Shown: in pieces, positions 25,562 through 34,424 of the stretch
Layout: every line of letters starts with the position of its first letter
Numbering within the stretch: position 1 is the stretch's first letter
DNA from: Kerstersia similis
Lineage (GTDB): Bacteria > Pseudomonadota > Gammaproteobacteria > Burkholderiales > Burkholderiaceae_B
Assembly (NCBI RefSeq): GCF_965139615.1
Contig: NZ_CBCSIQ010000001.1
Location: 124,001-188,000 of the forward strand
Direction: 5' to 3'
Length of the DNA stretch: 64,000 nt
Translations under genes and position numbers: made by a program
Notes under the pieces: generated by a model
What the model was told of the DNA's origin: nothing
The model's database searches: none
What the model saw: only the letters and a program-made list of their open reading frames with translations

Positions 25562-26851
25562 TCAGCGCGGGTTCAGGAAAACGAGGAAATCCGCCAGGAA
25601 GCGCCGGGCGCTTTCCTGGTAGCCTTCCATGGTGAAGTGCACCAGATCCTTGCCTACCCATTCCCGTTGCTGCCATTCCAGCATCGGACAGGCGCCGCCC
25701 ATGGCTTGCTTCCAGTCCCAGAACAGGGTTTTTTCCTCGCTGGCGATCTCCCATTGCACTTGTCGTACGGTGTCGTGCATGGCGGGGCGGCGTGCTTGGC
25801 ATGGCGCGTGGTCGGGCCGGGTGCGATCCATGGCGTCCGGGATGCCGATGATCAGGATGGCTGCCTGGGGCAGGGCCTGGCGGATTTGCCGGATGCCGGT
25901 GCGCAGATTGTGGGCCATGTCCTGTGCGACCAGGGTGTCGTCAAAGGATTCATTGGTGCCATAGGCCAGGATGACAAGATCCGCATGGGTGGCGCCCAGC
26001 TGGGCGAGCCAGTCCGGCGACCATTTGTTCCAAATCGTCTGACGCGCGCCATTGGTGCCGATGGGCGAAACGATCAGGCCGCGGGCATGGGCCTTTTCCA
26101 GCCAGATGCCGCCGAGCTGGACGGTTTCCGCCTGCGGCGCCGTGATGGAAAAAGGCAGGTGCAGATCCAGCGTGACGGTTTGCCAGCTGTCGCCTGGCTG
26201 CGCAGGGCGCAAGGTCTGGCGGCGGCCACGCGCATCCTCCACGATCAGCGCCTGCCCGGAATGCGGCTGGCGCACCAGGAAGGACGCCCGGTACAGCGCG
26301 TTGTCGGGCTGGCGCAGCTCCACCTGGATGCGGGCGCCGCTGCGCAGCGGCGTGGCAATGTTGCCCCCCAGAGGAAAGGCCGGGTGTTCTTCGGTACGGC
26401 TGCTGGTCAGCTGCCAATGGCTGGAGCGAATTTTCACCAGCATATGGCTTTGGCCGCGCACATCCATGGGCGCGATCCAACCGACGCCGGCCTGGCCCAG
26501 CGTGCCCTGCAACTGACGGCGCAGGCCGGAGGTAAAGGTGTCCGAGGCCGTGTGCGAGTCGCCCAGCTGAACAATGGATAGCGTGCCTGCGGCACGGCCT
26601 TGCTGCATGGCGTGCACCTGCTGCACCAGGCGGTTGCGATTCGGGTCGCCGAAATCCGTCAGTCCGGCACCGAGAACAGAGGCAATCGCTTCCCCGCCGA
26701 CGGGTTTCGGGGCGATGCTTGCTGCTGGAATGACTGGCGGTGCGGGGGCTGCGGCGGCAGCCTGCATGGGCGGATAGGGGCTGCAACCGCCCGTCAGCCC
26801 CAGCAAGAACAGCAACATCGCAAGCCGGCGCCTTGGTGGCAAAAACATCAT
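25562..26851 (-). CDS. Ape1-like peptidoglycan O-acetyl esterase (SGNH with inserted domain)
   Basis: 429 residues from ATG 26851. The N-terminus L-L-F-L-L-G-L-T-G-G-C is lipoprotein-like, followed by an Ala/Pro linker. SGNH block I is Q-L-G-D-S-H (Ser99); then about 150 residues of beta-rich sequence intervene before the next SGNH block, L-A-Y-G-T-N-E (about 285); block V is D402-L-V-H405. A carbohydrate-binding-like insert after the serine block and the D-x-x-H ending are the layout of Neisseria Ape1 (Ser80, Asp366, His369). It should remove O-acetyl groups from MurNAc in the periplasm. It overlaps the DUF459 gene by four bases. Confidence 0.75.
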   Translation of the reverse strand: MMFLPPRRRLAMLLFLLGLTGGCSPYPPMQAAAAAPAPPVIPAASIAPKPVGGEAIASVLGAGLTDFGDPNRNRLVQQVHAMQQGRAAGTLSIVQLGDSHTASDTFTSGLRRQLQGTLGQAGVGWIAPMDVRGQSHMLVKIRSSHWQLTSSRTEEHPAFPLGGNIATPLRSGARIQVELRQPDNALYRASFLVRQPHSGQALIVEDARGRRQTLRPAQPGDSWQTVTLDLHLPFSITAPQAETVQLGGIWLEKAHARGLIVSPIGTNGARQTIWNKWSPDWLAQLGATHADLVILAYGTNESFDDTLVAQDMAHNLRTGIRQIRQALPQAAILIIGIPDAMDRTRPDHAPCQARRPAMHDTVRQVQWEIASEEKTLFWDWKQAMGGACPMLEWQQREWVGKDLVHFTMEGYQESARRFLADFLVFLNPR

Positions 26852-28383
26852 TCGCTTGCTTCCGGTGCTGGCGCGACTTCGATGCGATCCAGGATGCTGT
26901 CGGCGATCAGGCGCTGGCCTGCGACCGTGAAATGGATGCCGTCGTCTATGCGTACCTTGAGACGGCGTTCGCCGACTTGTGCGTGAGCGGAATAAACCCC
27001 GTCTTCATTGCCCAGCAATCCGTTGAGGGCAACGAACTGGCCGCCGGCCTGGGTGACTTCCGAGGCATACAAGGTGTTCAGGTAATTCATGGCCTGATTG
27101 AGCGTATCCTTTTTCATGGCCGGCACTTCCAGCCACATGACATGAGCCTGATGTTGCCGGGCGCTGTCGAGCACGGCACGGATGCGATCGCGGTAGGCCG
27201 CCTCCCATTCCGCAGACTTGAAGCGCAGGAAGGGCTGGCCGCGAACCAGAGGGAAATCCCAGGGGTCGTTCGGGCCGAGAAAGACGACGATCAGACGGAT
27301 GTCTGGGTGGCTGGCGAGCGTGTTTTCAACCGTGGCAGGCCAGTTGAAAAAGCCAGTATAAGCCAAGCCGCTGCTCTGCTTGCTGAGATCCAGGCTCTCT
27401 ATGCCATGCGTCTTGAACAAGGTTTTGCGCACATGCGGGGCGACCCCCTGCATCATCGAGTCGCCCACGAAAAAGACGGTATCACCAGCATGCAGCGTGA
27501 TCTTGGCGGGTGGCGACGCAGGGACTGGCGTTTCCGGGGCTGAGGCCGACAGCGCGGATTCCGTTGGCGTGGCGACACGTGCGGTAGCGGCCGCCGCGGC
27601 GTTGCTGCCTGCGTCAACGCCCGCGTTGGTTTCAGCGTTGGTTTCCGCTTGGGGTTCCACATGCGTGGCCGCGTCGGAGGCTGCGTTGATAGTGGCGTGA
27701 AGGGTGGCGTGGATGGCGGTATTGGTTCCGGCATCGGGCGGTACTGAGGCGGCGGCGCGGGCGGCCGAGGCGAGGAGCAGGCGGGTGTCCGGCACGGAGA
27801 TGGTGGGAAAGATCGACGGGCGTGGCGGCGGGCTCGTTGGCCAAACGTAGCTGCCCTGGGTGAGGGAGGGCGTCTCCGGGTTGGGCCAGTCAGGCGTCAG
27901 GCCGGTAGCGGCGGTTGCCAGGGATGGTGTGGCAGACAGGGTGGCGGATGCTACGGCGGCGGACGGGGCTGGAACCGCTTCAGAGGCAAGCGCTTCAGAG
28001 CTAACTGTCTCTGGATGCCGCGTCGCATGTGGCCGTGCCTCGGGCGAGTGTGTTTCAGGAGCACGGATTCCAGGAGCACGGATTTCAGCGGTGGCCGGCA
28101 GCCAGGCTTGGTTGAAGCGCTCCCGCATCTGCTCGTCAGCCTTGGCCAGTGCGAGCACGCCCGCGTTCTGGTAGCGCATCCAGTCATGCTGGAGGGCACC
28201 GCCGGCCTGCCAGACGAGGGAATCCTGCAGCACGGGAAGGCTCAGTTCCTGGTGGTGCACCTCCAGCCAGTAGTTGCTGATGGAGCGCTGCATCAGCCAG
28301 ACCAGGGCAACGCCGGTCAGCAATAGCGTGTACATCAATTTGAGGAATGGCCGGCGGACCGGCACCGGGCTAGAACTTTGCAT
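26848..28383 (-). CDS. DUF459 SGNH-hydrolase-family protein with long low-complexity linker
   Basis: 511 residues from ATG 28383. One N-terminal membrane anchor (about 14-30), a helical juxtamembrane segment, then about 190 residues (100-295) of Ala/Thr/Pro-rich sequence with near-repeats such as A-E-T-N-A-E-T-N-A-G and A-T-L-H-A-T-I-N-A. The C-terminal SGNH domain has V-G-D-S-M-M-Q-G-V (Ser block) and D-G-I-H-F-T (Asp-His block). DUF459 proteins next to MBOAT genes are candidates for PatB-type periplasmic acetyl transfer. It overlaps the MBOAT gene by 14 bases and the esterase by four, so all three are one operon. Confidence 0.8.
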   Translation of the reverse strand: MQSSSPVPVRRPFLKLMYTLLLTGVALVWLMQRSISNYWLEVHHQELSLPVLQDSLVWQAGGALQHDWMRYQNAGVLALAKADEQMRERFNQAWLPATAEIRAPGIRAPETHSPEARPHATRHPETVSSEALASEAVPAPSAAVASATLSATPSLATAATGLTPDWPNPETPSLTQGSYVWPTSPPPRPSIFPTISVPDTRLLLASAARAAASVPPDAGTNTAIHATLHATINAASDAATHVEPQAETNAETNAGVDAGSNAAAAATARVATPTESALSASAPETPVPASPPAKITLHAGDTVFFVGDSMMQGVAPHVRKTLFKTHGIESLDLSKQSSGLAYTGFFNWPATVENTLASHPDIRLIVVFLGPNDPWDFPLVRGQPFLRFKSAEWEAAYRDRIRAVLDSARQHQAHVMWLEVPAMKKDTLNQAMNYLNTLYASEVTQAGGQFVALNGLLGNEDGVYSAHAQVGERRLKVRIDDGIHFTVAGQRLIADSILDRIEVAPAPEASE

Positions 28384-29776
28384 AGATGAAGCCAGGAATG
28401 CCGGGAGGCGACAGCGTCATGCCTATCCATACCAGCGCAATCAGAACCAGGGGTTGCAATACCCAGGGTGTCTGGCCGGAGCGGTCCAGCAGCAGCCGGA
28501 CCAGACGGGAAAAACGGGGATACAGCAGCAGGCACAGCCAGGCCAGCAGTAGATAGAGCGGGGAGTTGAAGAGCAGCGGCTGGTGGAAGTTGCTGAAGAG
28601 GGCGTGGATGAAATCCAGGCTTTGTTCCAGCGTCTGGCTGCGAAAGAATATCCAGGCGAAACCGACATAGAGCACGGTGGCGGTGTTGGCCAGCAAAGGC
28701 GACCTGCCGGCCAGCCAGTCACGGCCAAGCAGCCTGTCCCCGCCGTTCAACAGGATCATGCCGAGCCCATGGATGGCGCCCCAGGCCAGGAAGTTCAGGC
28801 TGGCGCCGTGCCACAGCCCGGAGAGCACCATGGCGATCATCAGATTGGCCTGGGTGCGCGAGAACCCGGCACGTGAACCGCCCAGCGGGATGTAGAGATA
28901 GTCGCGGATCCAGGTAGATAGGCTGATGTGCCAGCGCGACCAGAAATGGCGCAGATTGGTCGCCATGTAGGGTGCATTGAAGTTGACCGGCAGATGAAAG
29001 CCCAGCAAGAGCGCCAGACCGGTTACCAGGTCGGTGTAGCCGGAAAAATTCAAGTAAATCTGCCAGCTGTAGGCCGTCAGGCCGAGCAGAACGTCTAGCG
29101 CATGGTATTCCGTCGGATTGGCAAACACCGGGTCGGCCCAGCGCTCGCCCAGCATCGCCCCCAGCCAGACGACTTTGAGAATACCCAGCACGATCAGCAG
29201 CAACCCGCGCGGATACTCGTTGAGTTGGCGCGGTGCGTGGGCCTGGATTTGCGGCAGGAAATCCCGCGCCCGGTTGATCGGCCCGGCAATGACGCTTGGA
29301 AAAAAGGCCAGGAACAGCGCCAGGTCGAAGAGCGGCACACGCTGGGTTTCGCCGCGCTGCAATGAAACCAGGTAGCTGATCGAGTGAAAGGTGTAGAAGG
29401 AGATGCCCAGCGGCGCCATGACCTGCAGGGCTGGCAGGAAATCCTGCAGGCCGAATGCCAGCAGCAAGGCATTGAGATTTTCGCTGAAGAAGTCGAAATA
29501 CTTGAAGAAGGCCAGGCTGGCGACCGCCAGGCCGAGCGCGATGCCCAGCGCCCAGCGTCCGTGGGTGCGTTGCTTGGCGATCAGCCCGGCGCAAAGGTGT
29601 ATGCCTAGTGTGTAAGCGCCCAGCACCAGTGCGAAATACACATGAAAACTGGCCAGAATGTAGTAGCTGGCCAGCAGGATCAAAAGGTTCTGGATGCGGG
29701 GCGCAGTCTGGCAAGCCCAATAGGGCAGCAGGAACAGCAGGAAAAAAGCCGAGAACTCTAGCGAGAGGAAATTCAT
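28370..29776 (-). CDS. MBOAT-family O-acyltransferase (PatA/AlgI type)
   Basis: 468 residues from ATG 29776. A polytopic inner-membrane protein with about ten hydrophobic segments. Hallmarks: L-G-I-S-F-Y-T-F-H-S-I-S-Y near 125, R-H-F-W-S-R-W-H-I-S-L-S-T-W (about 290), and the catalytic histidine in S-G-L-W-H-G-A-S. In PatA/AlgI systems such proteins move acetyl groups across the inner membrane to a periplasmic SGNH partner. First gene of an overlapping trio with DUF459 and the Ape1-like esterase, which favours peptidoglycan O-acetylation over alginate (no alg genes nearby). Confidence 0.87.
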   Translation of the reverse strand: MNFLSLEFSAFFLLFLLPYWACQTAPRIQNLLILLASYYILASFHVYFALVLGAYTLGIHLCAGLIAKQRTHGRWALGIALGLAVASLAFFKYFDFFSENLNALLLAFGLQDFLPALQVMAPLGISFYTFHSISYLVSLQRGETQRVPLFDLALFLAFFPSVIAGPINRARDFLPQIQAHAPRQLNEYPRGLLLIVLGILKVVWLGAMLGERWADPVFANPTEYHALDVLLGLTAYSWQIYLNFSGYTDLVTGLALLLGFHLPVNFNAPYMATNLRHFWSRWHISLSTWIRDYLYIPLGGSRAGFSRTQANLMIAMVLSGLWHGASLNFLAWGAIHGLGMILLNGGDRLLGRDWLAGRSPLLANTATVLYVGFAWIFFRSQTLEQSLDFIHALFSNFHQPLLFNSPLYLLLAWLCLLLYPRFSRLVRLLLDRSGQTPWVLQPLVLIALVWIGMTLSPPGIPGFIYAKF

Positions 29777-29936
29777 AAACCAGGGGCGCCCGTGAGGCTG
29801 GCGCGCGCTTGGCAGGCAGGCGGCGTCGCTTGTTTAATGTTTGCTGATCATTGGGACGCGGGCATGATAACGCCCTTTGCCGGGAGAAATCCGGCACGAA
29901 ATGCCTGGTTACCGAAGCCTGGAAATAGAAAGAATT

Positions 29937-29986
29937 TGGCGCACTGCCCGCGCCCGGCAAAAGAGCCGAGCACAGGCAGTGCGCCA
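29937..29986 (-). terminator. Terminator after the TRAP operon
   Basis: TGGCGCACTGCC (29937-29948) pairs perfectly with GGCAGTGCGCCA (29975-29986). It lies 25 bases past the dctM stop; the minus-strand tail is AAATTCTTTC, and on the plus strand GTTTT follows, so it may act on both strands. Confidence 0.65.
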
Positions 29987-30010
29987 GTTTTGGGCGGGGC
30001 AGCCGACCCG

Positions 30011-31288
30011 CTAGCGGCCGTAAGACACGTCACGCAGCCACAGCGAGATTTCCGGAATGTAGGTAATCAGCATCAGGCACAGCAGCACCACGATCACCAG
30101 CGGCACCAGGGGTTTCATCAACCGTTCCAGCGAAATCTTGGCGATGGAGCAGGCCGCGAATAAGTTGACGCCCAGCGGCGGAGTGATCATGCCCAGGGCC
30201 AGGTTGACGATCATGATGACGCCAAAATGTACCGGGTCGATGCCGAACTGCACGGCGACGGGCAACAGCAGCGGAGCCAGCACAACGATGGAGGCCGAGG
30301 TTTCGATGAACATCCCGATCACGAAGAGCGCGACGTTAACACCCAGCAGGAAGGTGAATTGGTCGGAAAACAGGGTGCTCAACCAGGCGCCCAGCATGTC
30401 CGGCACGCCGGCGCGGTTCAGCAGGAAGCTGAACACCCCGGCGTTGGCAATGATGAACATGATGACGGCGGTAGAAATCACCGAGCGGTGCAACACGCGG
30501 GAGAAATTCTTGAAGCTCATCTGGCGATAGATGAACATGCCGACCAGCAAGGCATAGACCACGGCCACGACCGATGCTTCGGTTGGTGTGAAAATGCCGC
30601 CGTAGATCCCGCCAAGAATGATGACGGGCATCAGCAATGCCAGCCAGGCGCGCTTGAAGGCAGGCCAGACGGCCAGGCGGCCGTCGCCGTCATTTTTGCC
30701 CAGGCCGTTGCGACGGGCATAGAACCAGGCATAGGCCATCAGCGCAAAGCCGATCAGCAGGCCGGGGAAAACGCCGGCGATGAACAGTTCGCCCGTGGAA
30801 GTTTCCGTCGAGACGGCATACAGGATCATCGGGATGGACGGCGGCAGAATCACGCCCAGCTCGGCGGATGCCGCCTGTAGCGACGCCGCAAACGGGACGG
30901 GGTAGCCGTGCCGTGCCATGGCGGGAATCAGAATGGCGCCCACGGCGAAAGTGGTGGCCACACTGGAGCCTGCGACCGCTGAGAAGATCATGCAGGTCAG
31001 CACGCAGGTGCAGGCCAGGCCGCCTTGCATGCCGCCCACCAGGCTCTTGGCGAAGTCCACCATGCGGGCGGAAATGCCGCCGGCTTCCATCAGATTGCCG
31101 GCGAGAATGAAGAAGGGAATGGCGACAAGCGGGTATTTGTCGAGCGCGGCAAACAGCTGCTGCGCAACGACCAGCCAGGTCAGGTTGCTGGAGGCAACGC
31201 CGAGCAGGCTGGACAGACCGATGGACACGGCGATCGGGATGGAAAGCCCGAAAAACACCAGCATCGAAATAATCATCAATTGGGACAT
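30011..31288 (-). CDS. dctM: TRAP transporter large permease (DctM)
   Basis: 425 residues from ATG 31288. About twelve hydrophobic segments; I-P-F-F-I-L-A-G-N-L-M, S-A-V-A-G-S-S-V-A-T-T and L-P-P-S-I-P-M-I-L-Y are the usual DctM landmarks. It forms the Na+-coupled translocation channel with DctQ, using solute delivered by the periplasmic binding protein. Last gene of dctP-dctQ-dctM, followed by a hairpin. Confidence 0.93.
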   Translation of the reverse strand: MSQLMIISMLVFFGLSIPIAVSIGLSSLLGVASSNLTWLVVAQQLFAALDKYPLVAIPFFILAGNLMEAGGISARMVDFAKSLVGGMQGGLACTCVLTCMIFSAVAGSSVATTFAVGAILIPAMARHGYPVPFAASLQAASAELGVILPPSIPMILYAVSTETSTGELFIAGVFPGLLIGFALMAYAWFYARRNGLGKNDGDGRLAVWPAFKRAWLALLMPVIILGGIYGGIFTPTEASVVAVVYALLVGMFIYRQMSFKNFSRVLHRSVISTAVIMFIIANAGVFSFLLNRAGVPDMLGAWLSTLFSDQFTFLLGVNVALFVIGMFIETSASIVVLAPLLLPVAVQFGIDPVHFGVIMIVNLALGMITPPLGVNLFAACSIAKISLERLMKPLVPLVIVVLLCLMLITYIPEISLWLRDVSYGR

Positions 31289-31312
31289 GGCGAGGATTCC
31301 GTATTCAGTCCA

Positions 31313-31810
31313 TCAACCTTGCGCGTCATTGCGCTCAGGCGCAGCGGCGTCGCGGTCGAACAAGCGGGCAAAGACCGCAATGGCGGCCAGGGTCGTGCCC
31401 ACGGGAATGGACAGATAAATCCAGGAAATCGAAATATCCAGGCTGGGCATGCTCTGGAAGCGCACGCGGTGGGTCATTTGTCCGCCGATCCAGGCCAGGA
31501 ACAGCAGGAATCCGGCACAGATCAGCGCCAGTACCCATTCCAGAATGCGCAAGGGCGTGCCCTTGAGGCGTTCGCGCAGCATTTCGACGCTGATCATCGC
31601 GCCATGGCGGAAGGCCAGGGAAATGCCGAGCATGACCGTCCAGATCAGAACGGCGCGGGTCAGGATTTCGCTCCAGTCGGAGGGGGCTTGCAGGACGAAG
31701 CGCGTAAGCACCTGGTAGAAGGCGGTCGCGACGGCGACGAGCAGCAAAACCTGAGTAATTAGGGAGACCGCGCGGAACAGCACACGGTCGAACAGGCAGA
31801 GCAGACGCAT
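31313..31810 (-). CDS. dctQ: TRAP transporter small permease (DctQ)
   Basis: 165 residues from ATG 31810 (M-R-L-L-C-L-F-D); a longer frame to 31858 lacks family resemblance. Four hydrophobic segments; W-S-E-I-L-T-R-A-V-L-I-W is the DctQ signature that packs on DctM. It lies 24 bases before dctM and 102 bases after dctP. Confidence 0.88.
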   Translation of the reverse strand: MRLLCLFDRVLFRAVSLITQVLLLVAVATAFYQVLTRFVLQAPSDWSEILTRAVLIWTVMLGISLAFRHGAMISVEMLRERLKGTPLRILEWVLALICAGFLLFLAWIGGQMTHRVRFQSMPSLDISISWIYLSIPVGTTLAAIAVFARLFDRDAAAPERNDAQG

Positions 31811-31912
31811 GATAAAGAGATCTCGGGAAGAGAAACGCCCGAGGTTGCGGTGCAACACCGGGCATGGCTAGGGGGCGCCTGGGGCGCCCCCGCAGTCCTG
31901 GCTCAGGCCAGC

Positions 31913-32887
31913 TTACTGGGTGTCCTGAATGGACTTGATCAATGCGGCGCCATAGCGCTTTTCGTAATCCTTGTAGGCCGGTTGAACGGCTTTCTGGAAT
32001 GCGTCGCGGTCGATATCGGTGGTGATTTGCATGCCGTCGGCGCTGAGTTGTTCCAGGCCCGTCTTTTCGACGTTATCGACATAGTCACGCATGGCCTTGG
32101 CGCCGTCGATCGCCGCTTGTTTGAACAGCGCCTTGTCGGCATCGCTCAGGCCTTCATAGACGGAGGGCGAGGCGATGATGACGGTGGGGGCATAGACGTG
32201 CGAAGTCAGGGACAGGTGCTTCTGGATCTGCGACAGCTTGGCCGAGACGATCACCGACAACGGGTTTTCCTGGCCGTCGATGGTGCCTTGCTGCAGGGCG
32301 GTGGCCACTTCCGGCCAGGCCATAGGCGTGGGCAGCATGCCGATTTCACGGAAGGCGGCAATGTGTACCGGGTTTTCGGTCACGCGGATCTTCAGGCCCT
32401 TGGCATCCGCAGGCGTGCTGACGGGGCGGACGTTATTGGTCAGATGGCGGAAGCCTTGCTCGCCCCAGGCCAGCGCGACCAGGCCGCGTTTGGAGAAATC
32501 TTCCAGCATGCCTTCGCCGATCGGGCCGTCCAGGACGGTGCGGGCGTGATCCAGGTCGCGCATCAGGAAGGGGATGTCGAAGACGCCCGTGGAGGGCACG
32601 AAGTTCAGCGTGGCGCCCGTCGAGACGATCGCCAGGTCGATGGTGCCCAGCTGCAGGCCTTCCAGCACTTCGCGTTCGCCGCCCAGAGCGCTGTTGGCGA
32701 ATTGCTGCACGGTAAAGCGGCCGTCGCTGGCGTTTGTGAGGGACTGCGCGAAGGCTTCGCCGCCGGCGCCATAATGGGACTGTTGCGACAGCGCGTAGGC
32801 CATCTTCAGAGGGGCAGCGGCGCTGGCCGGTGCGGTGGCGATGATGGCGACGGATGCCATGGCGATGGCAAGCCAGTTCTTACGCAT
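31913..32887 (-). CDS. dctP: TRAP transporter solute-binding protein (DctP)
   Basis: 324 residues from ATG 32887 with a clear signal peptide ending A-P-A-S-A-A-A. The DctP fold is recognisable; L-K-I-R-V-T-E-N-P contains the conserved arginine that binds the substrate carboxylate, and E-V-A-T-A-L-Q-Q-G-T-I-D-G-Q-E-N-P is the family signature. Substrate is therefore a carboxylate or sialic-acid-like acid, not further defined. First gene of the operon. Confidence 0.93.
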   Translation of the reverse strand: MRKNWLAIAMASVAIIATAPASAAAPLKMAYALSQQSHYGAGGEAFAQSLTNASDGRFTVQQFANSALGGEREVLEGLQLGTIDLAIVSTGATLNFVPSTGVFDIPFLMRDLDHARTVLDGPIGEGMLEDFSKRGLVALAWGEQGFRHLTNNVRPVSTPADAKGLKIRVTENPVHIAAFREIGMLPTPMAWPEVATALQQGTIDGQENPLSVIVSAKLSQIQKHLSLTSHVYAPTVIIASPSVYEGLSDADKALFKQAAIDGAKAMRDYVDNVEKTGLEQLSADGMQITTDIDRDAFQKAVQPAYKDYEKRYGAALIKSIQDTQ

Positions 32888-33109
32888 GGTGAGTTTGCTC
32901 CTGATCCTGAGGGGAAGGCTGCCGACAGCGCTGGAAGAGGGGTGGGCAGCGCGGTGGGAACCAGAATTTTTTCAGTGCAGCGAGGGGAGAAGCTATCGTG
33001 CAGCACCCCCAGGAGCTGGCCGCGCATCGGTTACCATGCGGATCACGCCAAACCGGCGGCAGCTGTAATATCTTAATAATAATACTACGCATGGTATGCA
33101 AGGTTATTC

Positions 33110-33529
33110 ATGAGTCGCGTGCAACCCATTTTCGAACCCTATGATGCCAGCCGCAGCCTCTACGAACATCTGGGGGGAGAGCAGGGTGTGCGTGCCATCG
33201 TGGACCGGTTCTATGACCTGATGGACCTGGAAGACGACTTTCGTGAACTGCGTGCGGTACACGGTCCAAGCCTGGACGAGGCGCGCGATAAACTGTTCTG
33301 GTTCCTGAGCGGATACTTCGGCGGCCCGGATCTGTATATCAGCCGTTTCGGGCATCCGCGCCTGCGCGCAAGGCACATGCCGTTCCCGATCGGCATCAAG
33401 GAGCGGGATCAGTGGGTCGCCTGCATGGGCCGCGCCCTGGTGGATGAAAACGTGCCCGAGCCGCTGGTCGATCGGCTGGTGCATACCTTTTTCGGCGTTG
33501 CCGACTGGATGCGCAATCGTGAAGGCTGA
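33110..33529 (+). CDS. glbO: Group II truncated haemoglobin
   Basis: 139 residues from ATG 33110 with AAGG ahead. The two-over-two globin fold: Y-E-H-L-G-G-E-Q-G-V at the start, F-W-F-L-S-G-Y-F-G-G-P (E helix region), the proximal-His motif G-H-P-R-L-R-A-R-H-M-P-F, and the group-II tryptophan in R-D-Q-W-V-A-C-M. It binds O2/NO in the cytoplasm. It overlaps the next gene by 11 bases. Confidence 0.93.
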   Translation: MSRVQPIFEPYDASRSLYEHLGGEQGVRAIVDRFYDLMDLEDDFRELRAVHGPSLDEARDKLFWFLSGYFGGPDLYISRFGHPRLRARHMPFPIGIKERDQWVACMGRALVDENVPEPLVDRLVHTFFGVADWMRNREG

Positions 33530-34268
33530 CACGCATGACCCGGCCGCACTGAACGGCACGGGCGAGTATATCGTGCGCTGGCACGATGGCGCCATGATGG
33601 TCGATCCCCAGGTGGGCATGCAGTGCAGTGAGGCGGCCGGGGCTGAGCCCGGGCCGCATTGGCTGGCGCCGCCTGACGGTGCACAGCCGGTCGGGGCCGG
33701 TGGCCGCCAGGCCGCCTGGTATGTCGAAGGTTGTTTCGGGGCCGCCGTGTTACGGGGCTACCGGCGCGGCGGCCTGCTGGCGCGCATCAATCGCGACCGT
33801 TACCTGTGGCAGGGCGAGGATTTCACCCGGCCCTTCCGCGAATTCCGCCTGCTGGCCGCCATGCGGGCCGTCGGTCTGCCGGTGCCTCAGGTGCTGGCCG
33901 CCGGTTATTGGCGTAGCGGCCTGTGGTATCGGGCAGCCTTGCTGACGCGCCGCATTCCCGGCGCCGTGCCGCTGGCTCGGCGCCTGGAGGATAGCTGCGC
34001 CCTGACGCTGGCGGCCCAGGCGGTGTTCGATATGCACCAGGCGGGGGTCTATCACGCGGACCTGAATGTTTACAACCTGATGTTCGACACGTCCGGCGCG
34101 GCCTGGATCATAGACATGGACAGAGGACGACTGGGCCTGGACGAAACCCAACGGCGGGAAACCCTCGCGCGCCTGCGGCGCTCGTTTCTGAAAGTGGGGG
34201 GAGAGGCCTTGGGTGGGCAGGCCTGGCAGATATTCTCGGGCGCTTACATGCGTTGCACGGCGGCCTGA
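33519..34268 (+). CDS. kdkA: 3-deoxy-D-manno-octulosonic acid (Kdo) kinase
   Basis: 249 residues if it begins at GTG 33519 (M-K-A-D-T-H-D-P), which overlaps the end of glbO; no strong ribosome site is seen, and an ATG further in (about residue 25) is possible. WaaP/KdkA kinase-like fold: G-G-L-L-A-R-I-N-R-D-R-Y-L-W early, catalytic loop Y-H-A-D-L-N-V-Y-N (H-x-D-x4-N), and I-I-D-M-D-R-G-R as the metal site. It phosphorylates Kdo of lipid A-Kdo at the inner membrane face. LPS modification fits the lpxO gene at 49-50 kb. Confidence 0.86.
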   Translation: MKADTHDPAALNGTGEYIVRWHDGAMMVDPQVGMQCSEAAGAEPGPHWLAPPDGAQPVGAGGRQAAWYVEGCFGAAVLRGYRRGGLLARINRDRYLWQGEDFTRPFREFRLLAAMRAVGLPVPQVLAAGYWRSGLWYRAALLTRRIPGAVPLARRLEDSCALTLAAQAVFDMHQAGVYHADLNVYNLMFDTSGAAWIIDMDRGRLGLDETQRRETLARLRRSFLKVGGEALGGQAWQIFSGAYMRCTAA

Positions 34269-34424
34269 CGCCAGCAGGGAACGCCGTGGATGGACTGGCC
34301 CGCCGGCCCGAGGCCGTGAAGCCGGTTGATGCGTGTCGATTTCTTCACATTTTTGCCCGTTCTCACCGGCAAAAGGCTTTATGATTCGGGCTTTTCACAC
34401 ATGCGGATTTTCGCGGGGGTCATC

